Origin: Breoghania corrubedonensis
GTDB lineage: Bacteria > Pseudomonadota > Alphaproteobacteria > Rhizobiales > Stappiaceae
Assembly: GCF_003053845.1 (NCBI RefSeq)
Contig: NZ_QAYG01000001.1
Coordinates: 1,184,078 to 1,248,077 of the forward strand
Direction: 5' to 3'
DNA: 64,000 nucleotides
The notes below the pieces were generated by a model. It was not told the DNA's origin, ran no database searches, and worked only from the letters and a program-made list of their open reading frames with translations. Positions 9,639 to 18,234 of the stretch are shown piece after piece. Every line of letters begins with the position of its first letter. Position 1 is the stretch's first letter. Position numbers and translations under genes: made by a program.

Positions 9639-10325
9639 TCAAAAGCGCCGAAACGTCAGGTAATATCCCCGCCGCCCCTCGTGGATTGCCTTGGCCTCGT
9701 AGCGGGTACCCGGCCAGCCCTGCCATGGCTCGCGCCAATCCGCCGCGCACTCCGCGCTCCATTCGAAAGCGGGGTGGGCGCGCACGTGCCTGAGCGTCCA
9801 GTCGACATAGGTGTCGATGTCGCTTGCGAAGCGGAACTCGGCGCCCGGCTTCAGCGCCCGGGCCAGCCGGTCGAGATTGTCGGGCCCGACGAAACGGCGC
9901 TTCCAGTGGCGCTTTTTTGGCCAGGGATCGGGATAGAGCAGGTAGGCGCGGTCAATGGAAGCCGCCGGCAGCCAGTCGAGCAGGCCGATGGCGTCGTCGT
10001 CGTGAAGGCGGATGTTCTCCAGCCCCGCCGCCTCGATCGCGGCGAGCGCCTTTGCCATGCCGTTGACGAAGGGCTCCACGCCAATGAAGCCGGTGCGCGG
10101 CGCCTCGCCCGCCCGGTGGACCAGATGCTCGCCGCCGCCGAAGCCGATTTCCAGCGTGATATCGTCCACGGCCCCGCTAAAGAGCCGCCCAAGCGGCGCG
10201 GGCGCCGGCTCGTGCAGATCGACGGCGAGCCGCGGCAGCAGCTTGCCCATCCGTTTCGCCTGTGCGGGGCGCAGTGTCTTGCCCTTGCGGCGCCCGAAAA
10301 ACGCGCCTTCGTAAATATCGTTCAT
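9639..10325 (-). CDS. trmB: tRNA (guanine-N7-)-methyltransferase TrmB
   Basis: SAM-dependent enzyme that makes m7G46 in tRNA variable loops. The SAM-binding motif [11 protein letters not shown] is near residue 60-70, and the family motif [17 protein letters not shown] is intact at about residue 135. [13 protein letters not shown] near the C-terminus is the substrate-binding T-x-Y/F-E segment. About 228 residues from the ATG at 10325. The frame is open back to the metK stop, but the extension covers the metK terminator hairpin, so the shorter start is preferred. The start codon lies only a dozen bases beyond that terminator. Confidence 0.93.
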   Translation of the reverse strand: MNDIYEGAFFGRRKGKTLRPAQAKRMGKLLPRLAVDLHEPAPAPLGRLFSGAVDDITLEIGFGGGEHLVHRAGEAPRTGFIGVEPFVNGMAKALAAIEAAGLENIRLHDDDAIGLLDWLPAASIDRAYLLYPDPWPKKRHWKRRFVGPDNLDRLARALKPGAEFRFASDIDTYVDWTLRHVRAHPAFEWSAECAADWREPWQGWPGTRYEAKAIHEGRRGYYLTFRRF

Positions 10326-10337
10326 ACCGTCCGACCA

Positions 10338-10369
10338 TAGAAAGAAAGCCGGCCAGAGGGGCCGGCTTT
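10338..10369 (-). terminator. Intrinsic terminator after metK
   Basis: Minus strand: perfect 10-bp stem AAAGCCGGCC / GGCCGGCTTT (10369-10360 with 10354-10345), 5-nt loop, then a T-rich CTTTCTTTCT tract. It lies 29 bp after the metK stop and ends just ahead of the trmB start, so trmB is presumably expressed by read-through or from its own promoter. Confidence 0.8.
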
Positions 10370-10397
10370 CCGCATCAGTTCCTGTCCGTGCGACCAA

Positions 10398-11570
10398 TCA
10401 GGCCATCGCGCTCTTCAGCGCATCGACCAGGTCCGTCTTCTCCCAGGAGAAGCCGCCGTCGCTCTCCGGCGCGCGACCGAAATGGCCGTAGGCCGAGGTG
10501 CGGGCGTAGATCGGGCGGTTGAGCTGCAGATGCTGGCGGATGCCGCGCGGCGTCAGGTTCATCACCTCGCGCAGAACCTTTTCGAGCTTCGCCTCGTCGA
10601 CGTTGCCCGTGCCATGCAGATCGACATAGACAGACAGCGGCTCGGAAACGCCGATGGCGTAGGAAAGCTGGATCGTGCAGCGCTCGGCGAGGCCGGCCGC
10701 GACCACGTTCTTGGCGAGATAGCGCGAGGCATAGGCCGCGGACCGGTCCACCTTGGTGGGATCCTTGCCCGAGAAAGCACCGCCGCCATGAGGTGCGGCA
10801 CCGCCATAGGTGTCGACGATGATCTTGCGGCCCGTCAGCCCGGCGTCGCCGTCAGGCCCGCCGATGACGAACTTGCCGGTCGGGTTGACGTGCCATTCCG
10901 TATCGGAAGAGAGCCAGCCGTCGGGCAGAGTCCGGATGATGTAGGGCTCGACGATCGCGCGCACGTCGGCGGAGGAGAGGTCGGGGTCCGTGTGCTGCGT
11001 CGACAGCACGACCGAGGTGATGCCGACCGGCTTGCCGTCGGCATAGCGAACGGTGACCTGGCTCTTGGCATCGGGGCCCAGCAGCGGCTCGCGGCCGGAT
11101 TTGCGGGCCTCGGCCAGCACCTGCAGGATCTTGTGCGCGAAATGGATCGGAGCCGGCATCAGCTCATCGGTCTCGCGGCAGGCGTAGCCGAACATGATGC
11201 CCTGATCGCCCGCGCCTTCGTCCTTGTTGCCGGCGCTGTCGACGCCCTGGGCGATGTCGGCGGACTGGGTGTGCAGATGCACCTTCACATCGGCCGTCTC
11301 CCAATGGAAGCCGTCCTGTTCGTAGCCGATATCCTTCACCGCGAGGCGGGCGAGATGCCCGATATATTCGTGGGTGATTTCTGCCGGACCACGGGTCTCG
11401 CCCGCGATCACGATCCGGTTGGTCGTCGCCAGTGTCTCACAGGCGACGCGCGCCTCCGGCATTGCTGCGAGAAATGCGTCCACGACGGTATCGGAGATAC
11501 GGTCGCAGACCTTGTCCGGGTGCCCTTCGGACACCGATTCGCTGGTGAAAAGATAGTCTTTGCGGGCCAC
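10398..11570 (-). CDS. metK: S-adenosylmethionine synthetase
   Basis: Makes SAM from methionine and ATP. Signature motifs are intact: [14 protein letters not shown] at the N-terminus (catalytic His, ATP site), [12 protein letters not shown] near residue 115-125, and the [19 protein letters not shown] loop near residue 260. Length is 390 residues. The GTG at 11570 is chosen because AGAAGGA lies 8 nt upstream; a GTG two codons earlier is too close to it. Loci around metK in alphaproteobacteria sometimes carry SAM riboswitches, but none could be recognised upstream here. Confidence 0.96.
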   Translation of the reverse strand: MARKDYLFTSESVSEGHPDKVCDRISDTVVDAFLAAMPEARVACETLATTNRIVIAGETRGPAEITHEYIGHLARLAVKDIGYEQDGFHWETADVKVHLHTQSADIAQGVDSAGNKDEGAGDQGIMFGYACRETDELMPAPIHFAHKILQVLAEARKSGREPLLGPDAKSQVTVRYADGKPVGITSVVLSTQHTDPDLSSADVRAIVEPYIIRTLPDGWLSSDTEWHVNPTGKFVIGGPDGDAGLTGRKIIVDTYGGAAPHGGGAFSGKDPTKVDRSAAYASRYLAKNVVAAGLAERCTIQLSYAIGVSEPLSVYVDLHGTGNVDEAKLEKVLREVMNLTPRGIRQHLQLNRPIYARTSAYGHFGRAPESDGGFSWEKTDLVDALKSAMA

Positions 11571-11971
11571 TGTCACGGTCCTTCTGGGAAATGGGTATAG
11601 GAGTGCCGGCGGACGGCCGCCCGCCAAAAGGCCATGAGGAAGTTGCAGGGATTGCGGGGAACGTCAAGTCCCGTGACGGACGATGGACCGGCGAAGTTTC
11701 ACGTAAAGCACGCCGTTTCACGCGCACGAATGCTCCGCTCCCGACCCCGCATGGCGACCCGGACAAGGGCGCAAGCCGGCTCCCTTACGGCACAAGGCGG
11801 CGGGAATGTTCGCGGGCGACACCGCCTCGTATTCGCGAACGAATTCAAGGCGGACACCAGGGTCCGGACCTTCCGGACGACGTTTCCTTCGGGGAATTCG
11901 GTACGTTCGGGAAGCCGGCCGTGCCCCGGTTTCGGGCGTGGCCCGCCTCCCTTGGCAAACAACCGGCGCAG
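11571..11971 (-). other. metK upstream region
   Basis: About 400 bp between the PhrR-like gene and metK, without a recognisable gene. On the minus strand CTTGACG at 11668-11662 is a good alphaproteobacterial -35, but the element 17 bp downstream (AACTTC) is a poor -10, so the promoter call is weak. No SAM-II, SAM/SAH or other riboswitch consensus was recognised by eye. Confidence 0.35.
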
Positions 11972-12379
11972 TCAGGTTTCCTCGCCGGCCACGGCACGCA
12001 CCAGATCGACGATCCGCCGCCGCACCCGGCTGTCCTCGATGCGCACGAAGGCCCGGTTGAGCGCCAGCCCCTCGGAACTGGAGAGGAAATCGACGACATA
12101 GGACGTCGGCTGGGACTCGGCGAAACCGGGCTGGTCCTCCCCCACCCCCGGCGCATCCTCGAAAAAGAACGAAATCGGCACGTTCAGGATGGTGGCGATG
12201 TGCTGAAGCCGGCTGGCGCCGACGCGATTCGTGCCCTTTTCGTATTTCTGGATCTGCTGAAAGGTGATCCCCAGATGCTCGCCCAGCTTCTCCTGGGACA
12301 TGCCGAGCATCATGCGCCTCAGCCGGATCCGACTGCCGACATGGACGTCTACGGGATTGGGTGCTTTCTTACTGGGCAT
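11972..12379 (-). CDS. XRE/Cro-type transcriptional regulator (PhrR/PraR-like)
   Basis: A 135-residue protein with an XRE helix-turn-helix at about residues 15-72 (RIRLRRMMLGMSQEKLGEHL, then ITFQQIQKYEKGTNRV), followed by a short helical domain with SSEGLALNRAFVRIED. Size and position between lnt and metK match the PhrR/PraR regulators of rhizobia; phrR of Sinorhizobium lies next to the lnt homologue actA and responds to acid, and PraR controls biofilm and quorum-sensing genes. The target genes here are unknown. Palindromic boxes upstream suggest autoregulation. Confidence 0.85.
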   Translation of the reverse strand: MPSKKAPNPVDVHVGSRIRLRRMMLGMSQEKLGEHLGITFQQIQKYEKGTNRVGASRLQHIATILNVPISFFFEDAPGVGEDQPGFAESQPTSYVVDFLSSSEGLALNRAFVRIEDSRVRRRIVDLVRAVAGEET

Positions 12380-12389
12380 TTTTCGCCTT

Positions 12390-12449
12390 CATTGTTCTCG
12401 TCAATGTCTGCGGCCTGCTCCGGCGGGCCGGAACATCCTCGACAATGTT
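12390..12449. promoter_or_regulatory. Two operator-like palindromes ahead of the PhrR-like gene
   Basis: Box 1 (12390-12406) is CATTG-N7-CAATG and box 2 (12432-12449) is AACAT-N8-ATGTT. Read on the minus strand, both contain ACATTG(A/T)CGAG, so they look like two copies of one site. Their centres are about 42 bp apart, close to four helical turns. Box 1 is about 10 bp upstream of the start codon. Inferred autoregulatory operators. Confidence 0.4.
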
Positions 12450-13050
12450 AGCCACCGGCGCCCGGCCCGGCCCCAAACGGAACCGCGACAGACGGAATGG
12501 CGACAGACTGCCGCAACGGCATCAGCCGTCGCGAATGATCCCCTCTCACCTTTGCGGATCTCTCCTGTGTGTCCTCCTCCTTGCCTCGCGCCCTCGCATG
12601 ACAGCCCCCTCGCGCGGTCGCGCCTCGCGCAGGTGTCATGAGCGCCCTCTCTCCCCGCCTCGTCACCTGCAGGCCTGACTGCCACTCCCGCGTCCGGGCG
12701 TGCCGTGTCGCTGCGCCGCGCGCGCCCTGCCCGCAAGCGGGCGGGGGGCAAGGCGCCCAACCGACGCCTTCCGCCTCAGATCGGCGCCACCGGGGCGGAG
12801 GGAACGCTTTTCAGGAAGAATCGACGCGCCCGTGCTGGCATTGCGAGCCTCCAATGTCTTGCCAGCCGCACTTTTTCCTGCAGCAGCGGCGGTCGAACAC
12901 GTGCTTTCACTCCACCCGACGCTCGGGCAGGATGCAGGATCGTGCTTGAGCCACTCGCTCGATCACTTGTGACCCGCAAATAATGCCCGCAGCGGAGCCC
13001 CCTCGTCAATTGCTGCAATTTGCTGCGTTTTGTCCGGTCACATCAGGCAA
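12450..13050. other. Non-coding gap between PhrR-like gene and lnt
   Basis: About 600 bp with no supported gene; open frames here are arginine-rich GC artefacts. It holds a third CATTG-N8-CAATG palindrome (12839-12856) resembling the boxes near the regulator, and an AT-richer patch (12985-13030) with two TTGCTGC-type direct repeats just downstream of lnt. A small RNA cannot be excluded, but nothing identifies one. Confidence 0.35.
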
Positions 13051-14670
13051 TTAGGAAAGACCGCGACGACGTGTCCGCGCAACCCCCGCAACCGCGAATA
13101 TCGTAATAAATATCAAGGCCAGAGGCCAGTCGCCAACCTTCACGTAAAGAGTCGGCGCGTCCGCTCCCGGCAGCGCGGAATCGAAGGCGCCCTTGCGGCC
13201 CAGCGGCAATTGGGCACGGATCCGCCCGCGGGCATCAATGACGGCGGAAATGCCGGTATTGGCGTCGCGCACCAACGGCAACCCTTCCTCCACGGCGCGC
13301 AGCCGCGCCTGGCGAAGGTGCTGGTGGGGGCCCGGCGTATCGCCGAACCAGGCATCGTTGGTGAGGTTCAAAAGCCAGCCCGGCCGGTCATCGCGATCGG
13401 CCACGGCACCGGAGAAGATCGCTTCGTAGCAGATCAGCGGCGAGAATTCCGGCGCGCCGGGCGGGCTCAGCTCGCGGTGACGGAAGCCGGGCGTGAAACC
13501 GCCGGGCACGCGCACCAGGTTCTCGAGCCCCAGCCTTGTGAGCAGGGCGCGCAACGGCAGGTATTCCCCGAAGGGGACCAGATGCACCTTGTCATAGGCG
13601 TCGACGATGGTGCCGTCGTCGGTGATCACGTAGATGGAGTTGTAGAAATCGGTCTTGTGCCCCGATGCGCCCGCATCGGCCGCCGGTTCCGCTCGCGCGG
13701 CGCCGGTGATCAGCACGGTTCCTTCGGGAAGCAGCGCCGCGATGGAGGAAAGTGCGCCGGGCTCCTGGGTCAGGATGAAGGGAAAGGCGGATTCCGGCCA
13801 GATCACGTGGGTGATCTTGTCGAGACGGGTATCGTCCGGCCCCAGCGGCGCGGAGGAAAGATCGAGATAGCGCTCGAAGATCCAGCGGGCATTGCCGGGC
13901 ACCCATTTTTCCGCCTGCGGGATGTCGGGCTGAACGATGCGCAGCCGGACATCGGCCACATCCGCCGGCCCCGGCTGGTTCAAACGCCAGGCGCCATATC
14001 CCAGACAGGCCGCGAACAGCACCCCGACGGCGGCGAGGAAGGCGAGGCGGCGGGCGGGGCGCCCCGTATCGGCAAGCACCGCCGGCGCGGCGAAGACCAG
14101 CACGGCGATGAAGCCAAGACCATAAACGCCGACGAGCGCGGCGGGCTGCATCATCACCGTATTGGCGGCGAAACCGTAGCCGATGGCATTCCAGGGAAAC
14201 CCGGTCAGCACGTGGCCGCGCAGCCATTCCGCGCCCGAAATCGCCGCCGCCAACACCAGGATGCGCAAGGGCCCTTCCATCCACAAGAGACGGGAAAGCG
14301 CCGTCGCGCCAGCCCAGAACAGCGCCAGTCCCGCCGGCATCGCCAACACCGCGAACGGCATCATCCAGGCGAAATCGTCGGCCTCCACCAGGAAGGCGGA
14401 GCCGATCCACCACAACCCGGCCAGAAAATAGCCGAACCCGAACCACCAGCCGACGGCCGCCGCACCGCGCACCGCGTTTCCCATCCGCCCTCCATCGTCG
14501 GACACGGTCGCGTCGATCAGCCAGACAAGACCGGGAAAGCAGAGCCAGAGGACGAAGAAAAGATCGAAGGGCGCCTGGGACAGCGCCGCCAGCGCGCCAA
14601 GCAGAAAGGCCGCGCCCCAACGGCGCCAGCCCCAGCTCAAGATCAGCGTATCGGCCAGGCTCTGGATCAT
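13051..14670 (-). CDS. lnt: Apolipoprotein N-acyltransferase
   Basis: Inner-membrane enzyme that N-acylates the diacylglyceryl-cysteine of lipoproteins. The N-terminal half has about six to seven membrane segments; the periplasmic nitrilase domain follows. The catalytic triad is visible as Glu in WPESAFPF, Lys in YDKVHLVPFGEYLP and Cys in ICYEAIF. A last membrane helix precedes the basic C-terminus. Length is about 539 residues from ATG 14670 (MIQSLADTL); in-frame starts at 14688 and 14712 are possible and no SD decides. The rhizobial homologue actA is needed for acid tolerance. It is separated from its usual neighbour corC by two inserted plus-strand genes. Confidence 0.93.
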   Translation of the reverse strand: MIQSLADTLILSWGWRRWGAAFLLGALAALSQAPFDLFFVLWLCFPGLVWLIDATVSDDGGRMGNAVRGAAAVGWWFGFGYFLAGLWWIGSAFLVEADDFAWMMPFAVLAMPAGLALFWAGATALSRLLWMEGPLRILVLAAAISGAEWLRGHVLTGFPWNAIGYGFAANTVMMQPAALVGVYGLGFIAVLVFAAPAVLADTGRPARRLAFLAAVGVLFAACLGYGAWRLNQPGPADVADVRLRIVQPDIPQAEKWVPGNARWIFERYLDLSSAPLGPDDTRLDKITHVIWPESAFPFILTQEPGALSSIAALLPEGTVLITGAARAEPAADAGASGHKTDFYNSIYVITDDGTIVDAYDKVHLVPFGEYLPLRALLTRLGLENLVRVPGGFTPGFRHRELSPPGAPEFSPLICYEAIFSGAVADRDDRPGWLLNLTNDAWFGDTPGPHQHLRQARLRAVEEGLPLVRDANTGISAVIDARGRIRAQLPLGRKGAFDSALPGADAPTLYVKVGDWPLALIFITIFAVAGVARTRRRGLS

Positions 14671-15046
14671 GAACGCGTCCCGAATCATCCCCTGTGCGCG
14701 GGAATGCATCATGTGCGCGGGCCGGCTTGCCCGGTCAAGAGCGGGGGAGGCCGGCGGCCTGTCGCCCCTCCGAACCGCTTTCGCCGACGCGCACCCGTCA
14801 TCTCGCCCGTCATCTCGCCCGTCATCTCGAATGTCGCAGGCCGGGAAAGGACAATATTAGGAGTTGCGGTGGTAAAATCTGACGTAATCGCGGTTGCCCG
14901 CCAGATCAGGTGCCGGATCCCCCGTCAGTTTACGCGGATGCGCCTGACAGGGAATCTCCGCAGGTGCCCTGGAGCAACCAGTTCAAACAAAAGGGGAAAG
15001 TTCTGCTTTTCCCACCCTTACGTGATCACCCTGCCAGGAATGCCAG
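14671..15046. other. Divergent region between lnt and the FIST gene
   Basis: About 375 bp, no gene. It contains a 12-bp tandem repeat, CCCGTCATCTCG, three exact copies at 14794-14829; an AT-richer stretch (14850-14890) likely to hold promoters; and a hairpin GGGGAAA...TTTTCCC (about 14991-15013) shortly before the FIST start. No -35/-10 pair was convincing. Confidence 0.4.
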
Positions 15047-16258
15047 ATGCGGGCTGCCTCCATCATCGTCGACGCGACATCTCAACACGATCTGTCCGGC
15101 AAGCTGGAAGCCGCGCTGCGCACCACCGACATTTCGGCCGACGTCGTCTTCGCGTTCTACGGACAGAACCAGGACGGCGACCGGATCAGCCTGCTCGTTA
15201 CCGACCGTTTTCCAGATGCCACACTGATCGGCGGCAGCTCCTCGCACGGCGTCATGGACCAGTACGGACTGCACCAACCCGACTCCATCGGCCTGCTGAT
15301 GATCGAGGACCCGGACGGCGACTACGGATCCGCCTCCCGCCCGCTGGGAGACGATCCGGCAGGAGCGGCGGAGGAGGCGTTGCGCGCGGCGCTGGAGGAT
15401 GCCGATTGCGCGGGGGAGCTTCCGGATCTGGTGTGGACTTACCAGGCGCCCGGACACGAGGAACAGGTCATGGCCGGGCTCAAGCACCTGGTCGGCGATC
15501 GCTGTCCCGTCATCGGCGGCAGTTCCGCCGATGATGATGCGACCGGCGTGTGGACGCAGATCTCGAGACAAGGCGCGACCCGCGATGCGGTGGTCGTGTG
15601 CGTGCTGTTTCCCTCCCGCCCGCTCGGACACGGTTTCCAGGGCGGATACGAGCCCAACGGCCACACCGGCAAGATCACCCGGATCGACGGAGGCCGGGTG
15701 ACCAAGGTCGAGGGGCCGCGGCACAGCCGCATCATTCTGGAAATCGACGGAAGGCCGGCCGCGGCGGTCTACAATGGCTGGATTGGCGGAGAGCTTGACG
15801 GCAAGCTTGCGACCGGCGGCACAATTCTCGCGGAGACCACCCTGGCACCGCTTTCAGTCTTCGCGGGCGTGGAGGACGGGATAGATCAGTTCCTGCTCGT
15901 CCATCCCGAAGCGGTACGCTCGGATGGCGCGTTGACCACCTTCGCCGACGTGGAGGAAGGCAGCGAGATCTACTGCATGCGCGGCGATGCCGATCACCTG
16001 ATCCGCCGTGCAGGCCGCGTCTCGCGCCATGCGATCAAGCAGATCGAGGATGCCGAGCCCGCCGCCGCCCTGATCATTTTCTGCGGCGGTTGCCGGATGG
16101 CGGTGCGCGACCAGATCGGCGAGCTGTGCGGCACGCTGAAGGCGGAACTCGGCGACACCCCGACAATCGTCTGCTTCACCTTCGGCGAACAGGGGCCGGT
16201 CCTCGGAGTCAACAAACACGGCAACCTGATGATTTCCGCCGTCGTTTTCGGATCATAA
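15047..16258 (+). CDS. FIST-domain sensor protein (NosP-like)
   Basis: A soluble 403-residue protein made of FIST_N (about residues 25-225, with ATLIGGSSSHGV and CPVIGGSSADDD) and FIST_C (about 230-385, with ALIIFCGGCR and TFGEQGPV). No signal peptide or membrane segment. FIST domains were predicted to bind small ligands; the FIST protein NosP binds heme and senses nitric oxide, and is often encoded beside a histidine kinase or a c-di-GMP enzyme. Here the next gene starts 4 bp after the stop and encodes a GGDEF-EAL protein, which supports a NosP-like role, though heme binding is unproven. An SD (CCAGGA) lies 8 nt before the ATG. Confidence 0.85.
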   Translation: MRAASIIVDATSQHDLSGKLEAALRTTDISADVVFAFYGQNQDGDRISLLVTDRFPDATLIGGSSSHGVMDQYGLHQPDSIGLLMIEDPDGDYGSASRPLGDDPAGAAEEALRAALEDADCAGELPDLVWTYQAPGHEEQVMAGLKHLVGDRCPVIGGSSADDDATGVWTQISRQGATRDAVVVCVLFPSRPLGHGFQGGYEPNGHTGKITRIDGGRVTKVEGPRHSRIILEIDGRPAAAVYNGWIGGELDGKLATGGTILAETTLAPLSVFAGVEDGIDQFLLVHPEAVRSDGALTTFADVEEGSEIYCMRGDADHLIRRAGRVSRHAIKQIEDAEPAAALIIFCGGCRMAVRDQIGELCGTLKAELGDTPTIVCFTFGEQGPVLGVNKHGNLMISAVVFGS

Positions 16259-16262
16259 GCGT

Positions 16263-18167
16263 ATGGACAGACTGCAGACCACAGAAGCTCTTCGCGACAT
16301 CCTGCAGGACCTGCAGAGCGAGAACGCATCACTGCGGCTGCAGGCCTACCAGGCGAAGCTGCTGTTCACCGCGCTGCAGTCGCTGCTGTCGCTGGACACC
16401 GGCAACGATCCCTTTGCCATCGCCTTCTCGTCGCTGCACGCGGTGTTCGAATTCCATGCCGCGGCGGTGCTGGAGGAAGAAGGCGAGACGCTGGAGTGCA
16501 TCGCAGCCACCGAACCCGTGCTGGTGGGCACGCATTGGGAAAAGACCCGGCTGATGTGCAAGGTCATGGGCGGGCGTGCGGTCGCGCGGATCGAGGGCGG
16601 CGGACGGTCCCCCACCCCGTCGTGCCCCACGCGCGTCTCGTCGGACCAGCCGGCCATGTTCCTGCCGATCCGCCTGGAGGCAAAGCGCGGTGCGATCGTG
16701 CTCCTGCGCAAGGTCGGACAAGACGAGTTCACGCGCGATGACGCCACGCTGGGCGAACGTTTCTCTCTGCTCGTCTCCCAGGCCCTTGCCATCCGCCGGC
16801 GGCATCTGAGCGAAACGGAGAACCAGCGGCTGCAGGAAATCACCCGCAAACTGGAACACCGCGCGCAGCACGATGACCTGACCGGGATCGGCAACCGGGC
16901 GATGCTGGAAAAACACGGCACCGAGGCGCTGGCGGCACGGCGCGAGGACGAGATGATCGCGCTGGTCTTCATCGACGTCGACCGGTTCAAGCGGATAAAC
17001 GACTATTTCGGCCACGAGACCGGCGACGCGCTGTTGAAGGAGATCGCGGAGCGGCTGTCGGTGGAGGCACGCCCCGCCGACTGCGTCGTGCGGATGAGCG
17101 GCGACGAATTCGTCATGCTGATCAGCGAACTGCCGGATATGGAGGCAGCGCGGGCGCGGGTGGAGCGGGTGCGCCGGACGCTGTGCAGCGCCTATGAGGT
17201 GGAGGGCAACCGGATCGACGTGACCTCCTCGATCGGCATCAGCGTGTGTCCGGAACACGGCACCGATTTCCAGGAATTGCGGCGCAACGCCGATTTCGCG
17301 ATGTACCGTTCAAAGGCCGAGCGGCACGGCGCGGCGGTGTTCTTCTCCACCGAGATGGGCCGCGACCTCTACAGCTCGATGCAGCTCGAACGGCTGCTGC
17401 GCGAGGCGGTCGCGGACAAGGCCTTCGAGGCGGCGCTTCAGCCCAAGGTGCGCATCGCCGATCGCAAGGTGGTCGGTTTTGAAGCGCTGGCGCGCTGGCG
17501 CGAGGCGGACGGAACGATACGCTCGCCGGCCGAGTTCATTCGCGCGGCGACGGAGCTGGGGATTCTCAACGCGGTGACGTTCGCGGTCACCGACGACGCG
17601 CTGACGGCGTTCGACACGCTTGATGCGCGCTTTGGCGACGAAACGTCCATTTCGCTCAACATCGCCGGCGTGCAGGCGAACGATCCCGCCTTCATGTCGG
17701 AACTGGTCGCCCGGATCGCCGCCAGCGGGCGCGCCAACCGGATGATTCTGGAACTGACGGAGGACGCGATGGTGCAGGCGCCGCAATTCCGTGCCCTCGT
17801 CCAGCCGATGCTGGGCGCGGCCGGCATTCGCGTCGCCATCGACGATTTCGGCACCGGCTATTCGTCGCTGTCGGTGCTGGCCGAACTGGACGCGAACGAG
17901 TTGAAGATCGACCGTTCCTTCGTCACCCGCATCCAGCACAATCCGGTCAACCAGCGCATCCTGCGTGCCATCGAGAAGCTGGCGCACGCCATCGGGCTGC
18001 AGACGGTGGCGGAAGGCGTGGAGACCCAGGAGGAACTCGCCTACCTTCAGGCGGAAAGCTCCGTCGACATCGTTCAGGGCTACTACTTCTCCCCGCCGAT
18101 GATGGTGGAAGACCTGATGATCTGGACGCGACCCGACACCTCGCGACGGATCTACCGGATCGGCTGA
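16263..18167 (+). CDS. GGDEF-EAL bifunctional c-di-GMP enzyme with GAF-like N-terminus
   Basis: 634 residues. The N-terminal part (about 1-185) has a short coiled coil and a GAF-like sensor region. GGDEF (about 195-355): DDLTGIGNRAMLE, then SGDEF near residue 279 in place of GGDEF, with an intact inhibitory I-site RPAD exactly five residues before it. EAL (about 375-620): FEALARWR, NIAG, ELTED, DDFGTGYSSL, KIDRSF, AEGVET and QGYYFSPP, so the phosphodiesterase residues look complete. It may hydrolyse c-di-GMP with GTP or c-di-GMP regulation through GGDEF, but both activities are possible. Cytosolic. Translationally close to the FIST gene. Confidence 0.93.
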   Translation: MDRLQTTEALRDILQDLQSENASLRLQAYQAKLLFTALQSLLSLDTGNDPFAIAFSSLHAVFEFHAAAVLEEEGETLECIAATEPVLVGTHWEKTRLMCKVMGGRAVARIEGGGRSPTPSCPTRVSSDQPAMFLPIRLEAKRGAIVLLRKVGQDEFTRDDATLGERFSLLVSQALAIRRRHLSETENQRLQEITRKLEHRAQHDDLTGIGNRAMLEKHGTEALAARREDEMIALVFIDVDRFKRINDYFGHETGDALLKEIAERLSVEARPADCVVRMSGDEFVMLISELPDMEAARARVERVRRTLCSAYEVEGNRIDVTSSIGISVCPEHGTDFQELRRNADFAMYRSKAERHGAAVFFSTEMGRDLYSSMQLERLLREAVADKAFEAALQPKVRIADRKVVGFEALARWREADGTIRSPAEFIRAATELGILNAVTFAVTDDALTAFDTLDARFGDETSISLNIAGVQANDPAFMSELVARIAASGRANRMILELTEDAMVQAPQFRALVQPMLGAAGIRVAIDDFGTGYSSLSVLAELDANELKIDRSFVTRIQHNPVNQRILRAIEKLAHAIGLQTVAEGVETQEELAYLQAESSVDIVQGYYFSPPMMVEDLMIWTRPDTSRRIYRIG

Positions 18168-18234
18168 GGGACGCGCACTCTTACGGGCGACGTGTGAACG
18201 ACGGAAAGGTGGGAAAGGGTATGCCCCCCGCCCG

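Noticed and set aside
11571-11720. Possible SAM riboswitch upstream of metK
   Set aside because: SAM-II and SAM/SAH elements occur near metK or met genes in alphaproteobacteria, but neither conserved core could be traced here. A covariance-model search would be decisive.
12450-13018. Several short open frames between the PhrR-like gene and lnt
   Set aside because: They overlap one another in several frames, are Arg/Pro-rich and have no homologue or SD.
14794-14829. Three 12-bp tandem units as a CRISPR-like array
   Set aside because: Units are directly adjacent with no spacers and no cas genes are present; a simple tandem repeat.
13030-15534. Long plus-strand open frame antisense to lnt
   Set aside because: Low-complexity, Arg/Gly/His-rich shadow of lnt; no recognisable domain or start signal.
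16263-18167. Degenerate, inactive GGDEF domain
   Set aside because: SGDEF differs from the consensus only at the first residue, and the RxxD I-site and other motifs are intact, so inactivity cannot be claimed from sequence.
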